This document shows positions 8,795 to 16,987 of a stretch of DNA of 64,000 nucleotides, in pieces (within the stretch, counting starts at the first letter, position 1; each line of letters begins with the position of its first letter). The notes under the pieces were generated by a model that saw nothing but the letters and a program-made list of their open reading frames with translations, ran no database searches and had not been told where the DNA came from. The DNA is from Saccharopolyspora sp. NFXS83 (GTDB lineage Bacteria; Actinomycetota; Actinomycetes; Mycobacteriales; Pseudonocardiaceae), in assembly GCF_026241095.1 (NCBI RefSeq), contig NZ_JAPFGB010000009.1:124001-188000 (forward strand), read 5' to 3'. A program made the translations under genes and the position numbers.

Positions 8795-9886
8795 ATGCAG
8801 TTCGGGGTCTTCACCGTCGGCGACGTCACGCCCGACCCGACGACCGGTCGCACGCCCACCGAGGCCGAGCGGATCAAGGCGACGGTCGCCATCGCGCGCA
8901 AGGCCGAGGAAGTCGGCATGGACGTGTTCGCGACCGGCGAGCACCACAACCCGCCGTTCATCCCGTCCTCGCCGACGACGATGCTCGGCTACATCGCGGC
9001 GCAGACCGAGCGGCTGATCCTGTCCACGTCGACGACGCTGATCACGACCAACGACCCGGTCAAGATCGCCGAGGACTACGCGATGCTGCAACACCTGGCC
9101 GACGGCCGGGTGGACCTGGTGCTGGGGCGCGGCAACCAGGGACCGGTGTACCCGTGGTTCGGCCAGGACATCCGCCAGGGCATCCCGCTGGCGATCGAGA
9201 ACTACGCGCTGCTGCACCGCTTGTGGCGCGAGGACGTCGTGGACTGGCAGGGCCGGTTCCGCACGCCGCTGCAGGGCTTCACCTCCACACCGCGACCGCT
9301 GGACGGGGTGCCGCCGTTCGTGTGGCACGGCTCGATCCGCAGCCCGGAGATCGCCGAGCAGGCCGCCTACTACGGTGACGGCTTCTTCCACAACCACATC
9401 TTCTGGCCCGCCGAGCACACCCGCCGCATGGTCGAGCTGTACCGGAACCGGTTCGAGCACTACGGCCACGGCAAGGCCGACCGGGCGATCGTCGGGCTGG
9501 GCGGGCAGACGTTCATCCGGCACAACTCCCAGGACGCGATCAAGGAGTTCCGGCCCTACTTCGACAACGCGCCGGTCTACGGCGGCGGTCCGTCGCTGGA
9601 GGACTTCGCGGCCCAGACGCCGCTGACGGTCGGCAGCCCGCAGCAGGTCATCGACCGGACGCTGGGCTTCCGCGAGTACGTCGGCGACTACCAGCGCCAG
9701 CTGTTCCTGCTCGACCACGCGGGCCTGCCGCTCAAGACCGTGCTCGAACAGCTCGACCTGCTCGGCGAAGAGGTCATCCCGGTGCTGCGCGAGGAACTCG
9801 ACGCCCGCAAGCCGGAGCACGTGCCCGACGCGCCCACCCACGACTCCCTCCGGGCGCAGCAGGACGAGGAGGAGAAGTCGGCATGA
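8795..9886 (+). CDS. LLM-class FMN-dependent monooxygenase (CE1758-like)
   Basis: A 363-residue luciferase-like monooxygenase. The N-terminal strand MQFGVFTVGD, FATGEHHNPPF, and GRVDLVLGRGNQG are characteristic of this TIM-barrel flavin enzyme family. The whole protein matches what I know of the CE1758-type branch that pairs with a CE1759-type FMN reductase, and such a reductase gene follows directly with a four-base overlap. The enzyme would use reduced FMN and oxygen to oxidise an unknown organic substrate. The ATG at 8795 is preferred: an open frame continues upstream through the pirin region, but that is only the absence of stops in GC-rich DNA. Confidence 0.87.
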   Translation: MQFGVFTVGDVTPDPTTGRTPTEAERIKATVAIARKAEEVGMDVFATGEHHNPPFIPSSPTTMLGYIAAQTERLILSTSTTLITTNDPVKIAEDYAMLQHLADGRVDLVLGRGNQGPVYPWFGQDIRQGIPLAIENYALLHRLWREDVVDWQGRFRTPLQGFTSTPRPLDGVPPFVWHGSIRSPEIAEQAAYYGDGFFHNHIFWPAEHTRRMVELYRNRFEHYGHGKADRAIVGLGGQTFIRHNSQDAIKEFRPYFDNAPVYGGGPSLEDFAAQTPLTVGSPQQVIDRTLGFREYVGDYQRQLFLLDHAGLPLKTVLEQLDLLGEEVIPVLREELDARKPEHVPDAPTHDSLRAQQDEEEKSA

Positions 9887-10494
9887 CCCGCATCCTCGCG
9901 ATCTCCGCAGGGCTGTCGCAGCCGTCGAGCACCCGGATGCTCGCCGACCGGCTGGTCACGGCCACCGGTGCCGAGCTGGGCGACGACGCCACGATCGACG
10001 TGGTCGAGCTCCGCGACCTAGCCCACGACGTCACCGACAACCTGCTGACCGGCTTCGCCAACCCGCGCCTGCGGGAAGTGCTCGACCGGCTCGACGCCGC
10101 CGACGGGCTCATCCTGGTGAGCCCGACGTTCACCGCCTCCTACAGCGGGCTGTTCAAGTCCTTCATGGACGTCGTCGACCCCGCGTCGATGGCCGACAAG
10201 CCGGTGCTGGTCGCCGCGACCGGCGGCACCGAGCGGCATTCGCTGGTGCTCGACCACGCGCTGCGCCCGCTGCTGGCGTACCTGCGGGCGCGGGTCGTGC
10301 CCACCGCGGTGTACGCCGCCAGCGGTGATTGGGGCGGCGACGCCGACCTCAACCGGCGCATCGCCCGCGCCGCCGGTGAGCTCGCCGACGTCGTGCGGGG
10401 CCGACCGGCCGAGCCGAAGGCCGACCCGTTCACCGATCCGACGCCGTTCGCCGAACTACTCCGAGAAACCGCGACGCAGCGAGGGATGCCATGA
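9883..10494 (+). CDS. NADPH-dependent FMN reductase (CE1759-like)
   Basis: A 203-residue flavodoxin-fold reductase. It begins TRILAISAGLSQPSSTRML, the phosphate-binding loop of the SsuE/FMN_red family, and later shows LVSPTFTASYSGLFKSFMD, the flavin-binding segment. It would supply reduced FMN to the LLM monooxygenase encoded just upstream (overlap ATGA), making a two-component flavin monooxygenase. Confidence 0.87.
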   Translation: MTRILAISAGLSQPSSTRMLADRLVTATGAELGDDATIDVVELRDLAHDVTDNLLTGFANPRLREVLDRLDAADGLILVSPTFTASYSGLFKSFMDVVDPASMADKPVLVAATGGTERHSLVLDHALRPLLAYLRARVVPTAVYAASGDWGGDADLNRRIARAAGELADVVRGRPAEPKADPFTDPTPFAELLRETATQRGMP

Positions 10495-10829
10495 CCGACG
10501 AGAACACCGAAGTGGCGGTCGCCCGGTCGACCGACCGGGACCGCTACGACGTCACCGCCGCCGGATCGCTGGCGGGGTTCACCGAGTTCGTCGACCAGGG
10601 CGAGCAGCGGATCTTCTTCCACACCGAGATCGGCGAGGAGTTCGGCGGACGCGGGCTGGGCGGCACGCTCGTCGGCCGCGCGCTGGCCGACACCCGCGAG
10701 GCGGGCCTGCGCGTCGTGCCGGTGTGCCCGTTCGTCGCGAAGTACCTCAAGAACCACCACGAGTTCGACGACCTCGTCGACGCGGTCACGCCGAACGCGC
10801 TGGCCGCGGTGCGCGAACGGACGAGGTGA
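10491..10829 (+). CDS. Small GNAT-type N-acetyltransferase (YjdJ-like)
   Basis: A 112-residue protein of the short GNAT branch. EFGGRGLGGTLVGRAL is the acetyl-CoA pyrophosphate loop, and VPVCPFVAKYLKNH is the typical family C-terminal motif. Overlap of four bases with the FMN reductase gene places it in the same operon. The substrate is unknown. Confidence 0.8.
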   Translation: MTDENTEVAVARSTDRDRYDVTAAGSLAGFTEFVDQGEQRIFFHTEIGEEFGGRGLGGTLVGRALADTREAGLRVVPVCPFVAKYLKNHHEFDDLVDAVTPNALAAVRERTR

Positions 10830-10836
10830 TCTCGTC

Positions 10837-11310
10837 GTGCCGGAGCAGGTCTTCATCGACAAGCGGACCCCGACGGTGTTCAAGGCGATGAACGCGACCG
10901 CGGCCGAGGTGACCGCCCAAGCGCGGGACCTCGGCTTGGAGCGGGTGTTGCTGGAACTGGTCAACATTCGCGCCTCGCAGCTCAACGGGTGCGCGTTCTG
11001 CCTGGACCTGCACACCCGCCGCGCGCTCGAAGCGGGCGAGACGACCCAGCGGCTGGCCGTGCTGCCGGGCTGGCGCGACACCGACCTGTTCACCGCGCGC
11101 GAGCGGGCGGCGCTGGAGCTGGCCGAGGCGGTGACGCTGGTCGCCGACCGGCATCCCGGCGAGGCCGGCCGGGCGCGGGCGCGCGAGGCCCTCAGCGACG
11201 ACGAGATCTCGCTGGTGATCTGGGCTGCCATCGCCATCAACGCCTTCAACCGGGTGTCCATCCTGTCAGGCCACCCGGTCCGGCGGCGCAACGACACCCG
11301 CGCCGAGTAG
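10837..11310 (+). CDS. AhpD-like carboxymuconolactone decarboxylase family protein
   Basis: A 157-residue alkylhydroperoxidase-fold protein. Its active-site motif reads NGCAFCLDLH, the CxxC plus His of AhpD-like peroxidatic enzymes. Start is GTG at 10837, seven bases after the GNAT stop. Together with LLM, FMN reductase and pirin it gives a cluster concerned with oxidants or electrophiles. The last 159 bases (11152-11310) recur almost unchanged at 12970-13128, where only this C-terminal piece remains. Confidence 0.85.
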   Translation: MPEQVFIDKRTPTVFKAMNATAAEVTAQARDLGLERVLLELVNIRASQLNGCAFCLDLHTRRALEAGETTQRLAVLPGWRDTDLFTARERAALELAEAVTLVADRHPGEAGRARAREALSDDEISLVIWAAIAINAFNRVSILSGHPVRRRNDTRAE

Positions 11311-11320
11311 ACGCCGCGTG

Positions 11321-11348
11321 ACGAGGCCGAGGTTCGCCTCGGCCTCGT
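11321..11348 (+). terminator. Hairpin terminator after the redox operon
   Basis: A 12-bp perfect arm ACGAGGCCGAGG with loop TTCG and its complement, eleven bases after the AhpD-like stop. The UUCG-type loop is a stable tetraloop. Confidence 0.7.
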
Positions 11349-11352
11349 CGGC

Positions 11353-11416
11353 TACGTCCCGGTCCGGTCGCCGCGCAGCTTCGCCCGGACGGCCGTGACC
11401 AGCGCCGAGCTGGCTG
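11353..11416 (-). pseudogene. C-terminal remnant of a LysR gene
   Basis: Read on the minus strand, this piece encodes SSALVTAVRAKLRGDRTGT and a stop. The intact LysR gene at 13173 ends SSALVTAIRSKLGSDRSGT. About three quarters of the bases match. The likeness ends at about 11416, where the unknown gene begins. The piece sits against the 3' side of the AhpD-like gene, just as the intact LysR gene sits against the AhpD-like fragment at 12970, so both are ends of one duplicated segment. Confidence 0.6.
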
Positions 11417-12430
11417 TCAGGTCGGCTGCGCGGGGCCGGTGATGTCAGATTCGATCTGGGGCACGAGATCGCCGAAAACCCGTTGCAGTCGTTCCTTGGT
11501 CTGTTGAACAAACCAGGACTTCAAGGGATCCACGCAGTGCTCGACCACTGCCGGGTGCCGAGGCGGAGATTTGCACATCAGCACCGCCAGCGTGCGCAAT
11601 GCCGGTAGTAGCGCCTTGGCGTCGCTGAGCAGCGTCAACCCGAGCGCGCCGGTAAGCCGCTTCCACACCTGCCGCACGCAGGCTGCCACGACCTTTCCCT
11701 GGATCTTGGTGAGCCCGTTCGCGCTGCGCGATTCGGTGATCTTCTTCGCCACTTGGTCCGGCACCGAGTCGAGTACGCGGTTCGACTCCGCGATCACCAC
11801 GACCAGCGCCACGAGCAGTTCGCACCAGAAGTGGTCCGCCATGGCCCGACGAGTCGCGGGCAGCAGCGGTCCCAGGTCCTTCTCGACGGCGTTGAGGACC
11901 TCCCCGAGCATGTTTCCGAGCGCCTCGACCTGCTGGGCCTCCGTGGTGGCGCTGGCCAGAGCGCGGTCCGTGACCGCCGGATCGAGCTCGGGATCGGAGC
12001 GGTCGGAAGGGGCGTTTCGCACTTCGTCCGGCCGCTGCGGACTCGTTTCGCCGGGGTCGTCAGGCTTGCGGGACGTCCTGGGCGGGGAGCCGAACTGCGC
12101 GCTCGATTCCGAGATGTTCCCTCGGCCGCGGGGGCGCAGCTGCTTCCGGAACCAGGTGATCAGGTCGAACCGGGCTGAATCAACGGCTGCTTTCTTGTGC
12201 GGGAGAGTGGCTTTCGGCCGCTTCTGCTTCTTCGAGTCCTGGTTGTCGCACTGCTCCTTCCATCTGCGGTCGACGTCTCGCTCGAAGTCGCGCAGCTCCC
12301 GTGGTGTTCCGTCCCTGATCAGTCGGAAATCTCCCACCCAGCCGTGCTTCGTTCCGGTGCAGTGGCCGCACTCGCACCTATCTCTAGTGGCTGTTTCGCA
12401 GTTCTCAGGATGCTTGCGATCCGGTGCCAA
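11417..12430 (-). CDS. Unknown protein with N-terminal Cys cluster, insert-borne
   Basis: A 337-residue protein I cannot assign. The N-terminus has a compact Cys/His group (CETATRDRCECGHC, then TGTKHG), which looks like a small zinc site. A charged linker rich in Lys, Arg, Ser and Pro follows (about 55-155). The C-terminal half (about 160-337) is predicted helical, with a hydrophobic stretch ELLVALVVVIAES. The TTG start at 12430 has GGGGGAG just upstream. Base and codon use look less GC-rich than in neighbouring genes. It lies exactly between the two halves of a duplicated AhpD/LysR segment, so it probably arrived by insertion. Confidence 0.55.
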   Translation of the reverse strand: MAPDRKHPENCETATRDRCECGHCTGTKHGWVGDFRLIRDGTPRELRDFERDVDRRWKEQCDNQDSKKQKRPKATLPHKKAAVDSARFDLITWFRKQLRPRGRGNISESSAQFGSPPRTSRKPDDPGETSPQRPDEVRNAPSDRSDPELDPAVTDRALASATTEAQQVEALGNMLGEVLNAVEKDLGPLLPATRRAMADHFWCELLVALVVVIAESNRVLDSVPDQVAKKITESRSANGLTKIQGKVVAACVRQVWKRLTGALGLTLLSDAKALLPALRTLAVLMCKSPPRHPAVVEHCVDPLKSWFVQQTKERLQRVFGDLVPQIESDITGPAQPT

Positions 12431-12804
12431 CTTCTCCCCCGAACGAACTCGACGGTAGCTCGTCGAATGGTTCAGGTCGCGGGTGGTCGGCTCGTACCGC
12501 TGCTCCAGCGAAACTCGTTGTGTGATCGATTTCGAGAAGTGCGGGATTCGTCCAAGGCCGTTCGAGTTGTTCTCCGGCAGTGGTGGATCTCGCCGGATGC
12601 GGGAAGTGCGTCCGGCTGCTCCGATTGAGGGACGTCGAGCTCAACTTGATCCACCAGCGGATTGAGGATCAGTCGCGGCCTGGCGCGTTCTTCGCGTGTT
12701 GATGTCCGACCTGCTGGCCCCTCACGTCTACTCCGCTGATCGGCTGCCCAGCGAGAAGGTGGCGGAGAGAGCGGCCTCCACCGTGGTTCGGCCGCCGCTT
12801 CTGC
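12431..12804. other. Upstream region of unknown gene, no clear coding
   Basis: About 370 bases with lower GC than the surroundings. Short open frames exist on the minus strand, but I see no ribosome site or family likeness. It probably holds the promoter of the unknown gene and decayed sequence at the right side of the insertion. Confidence 0.35.
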
Positions 12805-12939
12805 TCAACCCGCCAGGGGGTGCTCCCGGCCGAGCATCTTCGCGGCGTCGCGGGCCGTCCGGCCCCCGCGTCGAGGTCGGCACCCGCTTCGCGCAGCAAC
12901 GCGACCGACCTGCTCGGGTGTAAGTCCGCCATCGCTCAC
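12805..12939 (-). pseudogene. Internally deleted copy of the ankyrin gene
   Basis: On the minus strand it opens with SDGGLTPEQV and, after a break that removes the repeat region and shifts frame, continues with the C-terminal part (REAGADLDAG readable in another frame) and ends MLGREHPLAG. The intact gene at 15022-15408 begins MSDGGLTPEQV and ends MFGRQHLLAD. Its 5' flank (AAGGGAAAACCCC) also matches the flank of the intact gene (AAGGGAAATCCCC). The match stops there and joins straight to the AhpD-like fragment. Confidence 0.65.
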
Positions 12940-12969
12940 GAGTTCTCCCGGTCTGCAAAGGGAAAACCC

Positions 12970-13128
12970 CATCCCGGCGAGGCCGGCCGGGCGCGGGCGC
13001 GCGAGGCCCTCAGCGACGACGAGATCTCGCTGGTGATCTGGGCTGCCATCGCCATCAACGCCTTCAACCGGGTGTCCATCCTGTCGGGCCACCCGGTCCG
13101 GCGGCGCAACGACACCCGCGCCGAGTAG
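12970..13128 (+). pseudogene. 3' fragment of the AhpD-like gene
   Basis: 158 of 159 bases equal 11152-11310; the only difference is A at 11268 against G at 13086. It encodes the last 52 residues (after HPGEAGRAR) and the stop, without the CxxC active site or a proper start. After the stop the two flanks stay similar but diverged. The near identity means a recent duplication or gene conversion. Confidence 0.85.
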
Positions 13129-13172
13129 GGCGCCGCCTACGGCGAGGCCGCGGTCCGCCTCCGCCTCGCAGG

Positions 13173-14009
13173 CTACGTTCCGGACCGGTCGCTGCCGAGC
13201 TTCGACCGGATGGCCGTGACCAGCGCCGAACTCGTCGCCGCGTCGACCCGGCCGCTGGTCGTGGCGTGGAGGGTGACGTCGGGGATCGCGGGCAGGCACA
13301 GGGTGGGCCGCAGGCCGTCCGGTGGTGGCCCCATCAGCGGCAGCGGGGTGATCCCGACGCCGTTGCGCGCGGTGGTCAGGACAGTGGTGAGGTCGGAGCA
13401 CTCCTTGACGATCCGGTGTTCGCGGTCCCGCAGCGACGCCAGCGCTTGGTGCCGCAGCGCGCACGGCGGGTCGAACAGCACGATCCGGTCGGTGGGAGCG
13501 TCGTCGGTGCCGAACCACCGCAGCGGCAGCGTAGCGACCTCCACGCTCTTGCGGGCTGGGCGGGTCAGCATGAGCGCGATGTCGGCCCGCTCGTCGTGGA
13601 CGAGCTCCCGGACGTGCTCGCTGCGGGTCAGCCGCAGCCGGATCCGGCGGCCCGGGAAGTGGGAGTCGAGCAGCGAGACGACGGCGGGCATCAAGAACTC
13701 CGCGGCGTGCTCGGTGGCAGCGACCAGCAGCTCGTCGGAGTCGTTCGGCGCCAGCGCGCGGACGGCGTCGTCGTGCTGCTGCAGGATCTCCCGCGCCCGC
13801 ACCACGAGTTCCTCGCCGTCGCTGGTCAAGCCGATGCCCCGGCCGTGCGGGGCGACGAGGCGGCGGCCGAGCTCCCGCTCCAGCTTGCGGATGTGCCCGG
13901 ACACCGCCGACCGCGACAGGTGCAGCGCTTCGCCGGCTTGGCGGACGCCGGAGAACGCGGCGACGGCCACGAAGCTCCGCAGCGCGACGATGTCGAGGGT
14001 GGCCACCAC
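13173..14009 (-). CDS. LysR-family transcriptional regulator
   Basis: About 278 residues. The N-terminal winged helix is typical (ALRSFVAVAAFSGVRQAGEAL, then SRSAVSGHIRKLEREL), followed by an inducer-binding domain. I take the GTG at 14009 or 14006 as start. A longer reading from 14033 would cover a 25-bp inverted repeat that looks like the operator of this regulator. It is divergent from the EamA transporter at 14085, the usual arrangement for a LysR protein and its target. Confidence 0.85.
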   Translation of the reverse strand: MVATLDIVALRSFVAVAAFSGVRQAGEALHLSRSAVSGHIRKLERELGRRLVAPHGRGIGLTSDGEELVVRAREILQQHDDAVRALAPNDSDELLVAATEHAAEFLMPAVVSLLDSHFPGRRIRLRLTRSEHVRELVHDERADIALMLTRPARKSVEVATLPLRWFGTDDAPTDRIVLFDPPCALRHQALASLRDREHRIVKECSDLTTVLTTARNGVGITPLPLMGPPPDGLRPTLCLPAIPDVTLHATTSGRVDAATSSALVTAIRSKLGSDRSGT

Positions 14010-14023
14010 CGCAGTGTCCCAGA

Positions 14024-14048
14024 GACCGTTCACGAATCATGAACGGTC
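14024..14048. promoter_or_regulatory. Inverted repeat, likely LysR operator
   Basis: GACCGTTCA and TGAACGGTC, a 9-bp perfect dyad with a 7-base spacer, in the short gap between the divergent LysR and EamA genes. Position and symmetry fit a LysR binding site controlling both. The half-site resembles the arms of the dispersed repeat found elsewhere in this window (GTGAACGG), perhaps by chance. Confidence 0.55.
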
Positions 14049-14084
14049 TTGGTGTTCCGGTGGTGCGTCGGTGAGCGTGGGGCC

Positions 14085-14993
14085 ATGTCCGAACGAGCCC
14101 TCCCGCCCCGGCTGGCCATCCCCACCGTCGTCCTCTACGCCGCCGGGTACCCGATCGGGGCAGCCTCGGTCGCGGTGATGTCGCCGTTCCTCATCATCCT
14201 GCTGAGGTTCGCCGCTTCGGCGCTGCTGCTGTGGGGCGTCGTCGCGGTCCGGCGCACGCCGCTGCCCGACCGGCGCTCGATGGGGCACGCGATGGTCGCC
14301 GGGCTCATGACGCAGGGCGTCCAGTTCCTGGGGTTGTACTGGGCGTTGGACCACGGGGTGCCGTCCGGGCTCGGGTCCTTGCTGATCGCGCTCAACCCGG
14401 TCGTGACCGCCGGGTTGATGGCGCTCGTGCTGAGCCATCGCGAGTCGCGGCGAGGTGTTCTCGCCCTGGTCCTCGCCACCGCCGCGGTCGCGCTCGCCTG
14501 CGCGCCGAAGATCGTGCAGGACCACGGCGTCGGCCCGGCGATCGGCGTCGGCGTCCTGGCCATGCTCGGGTTGTCGGCCGGGGGCGTCTACCAAGGCCGG
14601 TACTGCGCGAACATGGATCCGTGGCTGGTCACGGCCCTGGGCCTCACGGCTTCAACGCCGGTGGCGGGCGTGCTGGCGGTGACCTCGCCGATGACCACCT
14701 CGGACCTGCCCCGCGCGCTCGCCCTGGTCTCCGTGATGGTCGTGTTCAGCTCGATCGGCGCGATGACGCTGTACTCGGCGTGCATCCGGCAGGCGGGCGC
14801 GCGGGCGGCGTCGATCCTGTTCGCGGTCATCCCCGCCGCCGCCAGCGTGATGGGGTGGGCGGTGCTCGGCGAGGAGCTCTCGGCGATGACGATCGGCGGC
14901 CTGGCCCTGGGAGCGGCGGCCTGCCTCTTGCAAGCACGTGCGAGCAGGTCCGCGGTGAGCGAGGAAGCGGCGGAGCCTTCGCCTTCCCGCTGA
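14085..14993 (+). CDS. EamA/DMT-family metabolite exporter
   Basis: A 302-residue membrane protein with about ten transmembrane helices in two EamA halves. The first half ends near ALVLSHRESRRG and the second near VMGWAVLGEELSAMTIGGLALG, the recurring EamA end motif. Such proteins export amino acids, nucleosides or other metabolites. The ATG at 14085 is chosen; an open frame from 14049 has no sign of being translated. It is divergent from the LysR gene, which is its likely regulator. Confidence 0.85.
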   Translation: MSERALPPRLAIPTVVLYAAGYPIGAASVAVMSPFLIILLRFAASALLLWGVVAVRRTPLPDRRSMGHAMVAGLMTQGVQFLGLYWALDHGVPSGLGSLLIALNPVVTAGLMALVLSHRESRRGVLALVLATAAVALACAPKIVQDHGVGPAIGVGVLAMLGLSAGGVYQGRYCANMDPWLVTALGLTASTPVAGVLAVTSPMTTSDLPRALALVSVMVVFSSIGAMTLYSACIRQAGARAASILFAVIPAAASVMGWAVLGEELSAMTIGGLALGAAACLLQARASRSAVSEEAAEPSPSR

Positions 14994-15021
14994 GGTCCAG
15001 CGGCGACGGGCCGAGCTCGCC

Positions 15022-15408
15022 TCAGTCGGCGAGCAGGTGCTGCCGTCCGAACATCGCCGCTGCGGCGCGGGCGGTGGGCGTGCCCGCGTCGAGGTCGGCG
15101 CCTGCTTCGCGCAGCACCGCGACCACGTCGTCGGCGCCCTTGAACAGCGCGCCCGCGATGGGGGACTGGTCGCGGGCGTTGCGCAGGTCGGGGTCGGCGC
15201 CCTGGTCGAGCAGCGCGCGGACCGTCGCCGCGTGACCGTGGTAGGCGGCGAGCATGAGCAGCGTGTTCGCGTCCGAGTCCGTCACGTCCACGGGCAGCCC
15301 GTGGCCGACGAACTCGATCAGCTGCTCGGTGTCGCCCTCCCTGGCCAGGTCCATGGCGATCGCCACGACGCGTTCGACCTGTTCGGGCGTGAGTCCGCCA
15401 TCGCTCAT
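15022..15408 (-). CDS. Small ankyrin-repeat protein
   Basis: A 128-residue protein with two or three ankyrin repeats: DANTLLMLAAYHGHAATVRALLD, GADPDLRNARDQSPIAGAL and DVVAVLREAGADLDAG are the recurring helix-loop pieces. The ATG at 15408 has AGGAGA six bases upstream. It lies directly downstream of the catalase gene on the same strand. Ankyrin proteins beside catalase genes are known in bacteria (AnkB in Pseudomonas is needed for full catalase activity). Such a role here is inference from the neighbour. A deleted copy lies at 12805-12939. Confidence 0.85.
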   Translation of the reverse strand: MSDGGLTPEQVERVVAIAMDLAREGDTEQLIEFVGHGLPVDVTDSDANTLLMLAAYHGHAATVRALLDQGADPDLRNARDQSPIAGALFKGADDVVAVLREAGADLDAGTPTARAAAAMFGRQHLLAD

Positions 15409-15435
15409 GACTTCTCCTGGTCTGCGAAGGGAAAT

Positions 15436-15473
15436 CCCCGGTGCGGCACGCGAAATCGCGCGCCGCACCGGGG
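15436..15473 (-). terminator. Hairpin between katA and ankyrin gene
   Basis: CCCCGGTGCGGC and its complement around a CG-rich loop, between the catalase stop and the ankyrin start. It probably ends most katA transcripts; the ankyrin gene may rely on read-through. Confidence 0.6.
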
Positions 15474-15504
15474 AATCATCGAGGCTCCGCCGTCAGCGGA
15501 TGCC

Positions 15505-16968
15505 TCAGAGCTCGCCGTCCGCCAGGGCCTTGATGGCCTTGCGGACGCCTTCGCCGTAGGCCGGGTCGGCCTGGGTGCAGTTGTGGATGTGGCGCTCGAT
15601 GGTGGCCTGGGAGGCACCGTCGATGGCCCGCGCGGTGTTCGCGAAGAGCACCTGCTGCTGCTCGGGCGACATGTTCCGGAACAGGTTTCCGGGCTGCTCG
15701 AAGTAGTTGGCGTCGTCCTCGCGGTAGTTGAACCGGTCGGCGACACCGCCCACGGCCTGCTGCGGCTCGCGGTAGGCGGGCTGCTCCTGCCAGCGGCCGT
15801 AGGAGTTCGGCTCGATCGCCGGAGTGGCTCCCTGGTTGCCGTCGACGCGCATCGCGCCGTCGCGGTGGAAGGAGTTCACCGGGTTCTTCGGCGCGTTGAC
15901 CGGGATCTGGTGGTGGTTCACGCCGAGGCGGTAGCGCTGCGCGTCACCGTAGGAGAACAGCCGGCCCTGCAGCATCTTGTCCGGCGAGTAGCTGATGCCG
16001 GGCACCAGGTTGCTCGGCGCGAACGCGGCCTGCTCCACGTCGGCGTGGTAGTTCTCGGGGTTGCGGTTGAGCTCCCACTCGCCGACCTCGATCAGCGGGT
16101 AGTCCTTCTTCGACCACACCTTGGTGAGGTCGAAGGGGTGGAAGCGGTAGTCCTCGGCGTCGGACTCCGGCATGACCTGCACGTACAGCTTCCACTTGGG
16201 GAAGTCGCCGTTCTCGATCGAGTCGAACAGGTCGCGCTGGTGCGACTCGCGGTCCTTGCCGACCAGGGCCTCGGCCTCGGCGTCGGTGAGGTTCTTGATG
16301 CCCTGCTGGGTGCGGTGGTGGAACTTCACCCAGAACCGCTCGCCCTCGGCGTTGATCAGGCTGTAGGTGTGCGAGCCGAAACCGTGCATGTGGCGGTACG
16401 ACGCGGGGATGCCGCGGTCCGACATGACGATCGTGACCTGGTGCAGCGCCTCGGGGAGGTTCGTCCAGAAGTCCCAGTTGTTCTCCGCGTCGCGCATGTT
16501 GGTGCGCGGGTCGCGCTTGACCGCGTGGTTGAGGTCGGGGAACTTCAGCGGGTCGCGGAAGAAGAACACCGGGGTGTTGTTGCCGACGAGGTCCCAGTTG
16601 CCTTCGTCGGTGTAGAACTTCAGCGCGAAGCCGCGGATGTCGCGCTCGGCGTCGGCCGCGCCGCGCTCACCGGCGACGGTCGAGAAGCGGGCGAACATCT
16701 CGGTCTTCTTGCCGACCTCGGAGAAGATGCTGGCCGCGGTGTAGCGGGTGATGTCGTTGGTCACCGTGAAGGTGCCGAACGCGCCCGATCCCTTGGCGTG
16801 CATCCGGCGCTCGGGGATGACCTCGCGGTCGAAGTGGGCCAGCTTCTCCAGGAACCACAGGTCCTGCAGCAGCATCGGGCCGCGAGCGCCCGCGGTCATC
16901 GAGTTCTGGTTGTCCGTGACCGGTGCGCCGGCCGCGGTCGTCAACGGCTTCTGGTTGTTCTCGGGCAA
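15505..16968 (-). CDS. katA: Monofunctional haem catalase
   Basis: A 487-residue clade 3-type small-subunit catalase that breaks down hydrogen peroxide. Visible landmarks are the catalytic histidine region [14 protein letters not shown] near residue 55, the NTPVFFFRD segment, HGFGSHTY, and the proximal haem tyrosine region [14 protein letters not shown]. The TTG start at 16968 has AGGAG at suitable distance. It follows the Fur-type regulator gene by 19 bases in one operon, and an ankyrin gene follows. Confidence 0.95.
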   Translation of the reverse strand: MPENNQKPLTTAAGAPVTDNQNSMTAGARGPMLLQDLWFLEKLAHFDREVIPERRMHAKGSGAFGTFTVTNDITRYTAASIFSEVGKKTEMFARFSTVAGERGAADAERDIRGFALKFYTDEGNWDLVGNNTPVFFFRDPLKFPDLNHAVKRDPRTNMRDAENNWDFWTNLPEALHQVTIVMSDRGIPASYRHMHGFGSHTYSLINAEGERFWVKFHHRTQQGIKNLTDAEAEALVGKDRESHQRDLFDSIENGDFPKWKLYVQVMPESDAEDYRFHPFDLTKVWSKKDYPLIEVGEWELNRNPENYHADVEQAAFAPSNLVPGISYSPDKMLQGRLFSYGDAQRYRLGVNHHQIPVNAPKNPVNSFHRDGAMRVDGNQGATPAIEPNSYGRWQEQPAYREPQQAVGGVADRFNYREDDANYFEQPGNLFRNMSPEQQQVLFANTARAIDGASQATIERHIHNCTQADPAYGEGVRKAIKALADGEL

Positions 16969-16987
16969 AATTCGCTCCTGTTCGGGA

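Noticed and set aside
7223-9886. A continuous open frame that would fuse part of the MarR region, pirin and the LLM enzyme into one protein
   Set aside because: The reading passes through a different frame of the MarR gene and of the second pirin half. It stays open only because stop codons are rare at this GC content. The LLM protein has its own start at 8795.
12820-13128. Apparent 102-residue protein joining ankyrin and AhpD pieces
   Set aside because: The first part is the antisense of the ankyrin remnant and the second part is the AhpD fragment. No ribosome site supports it.
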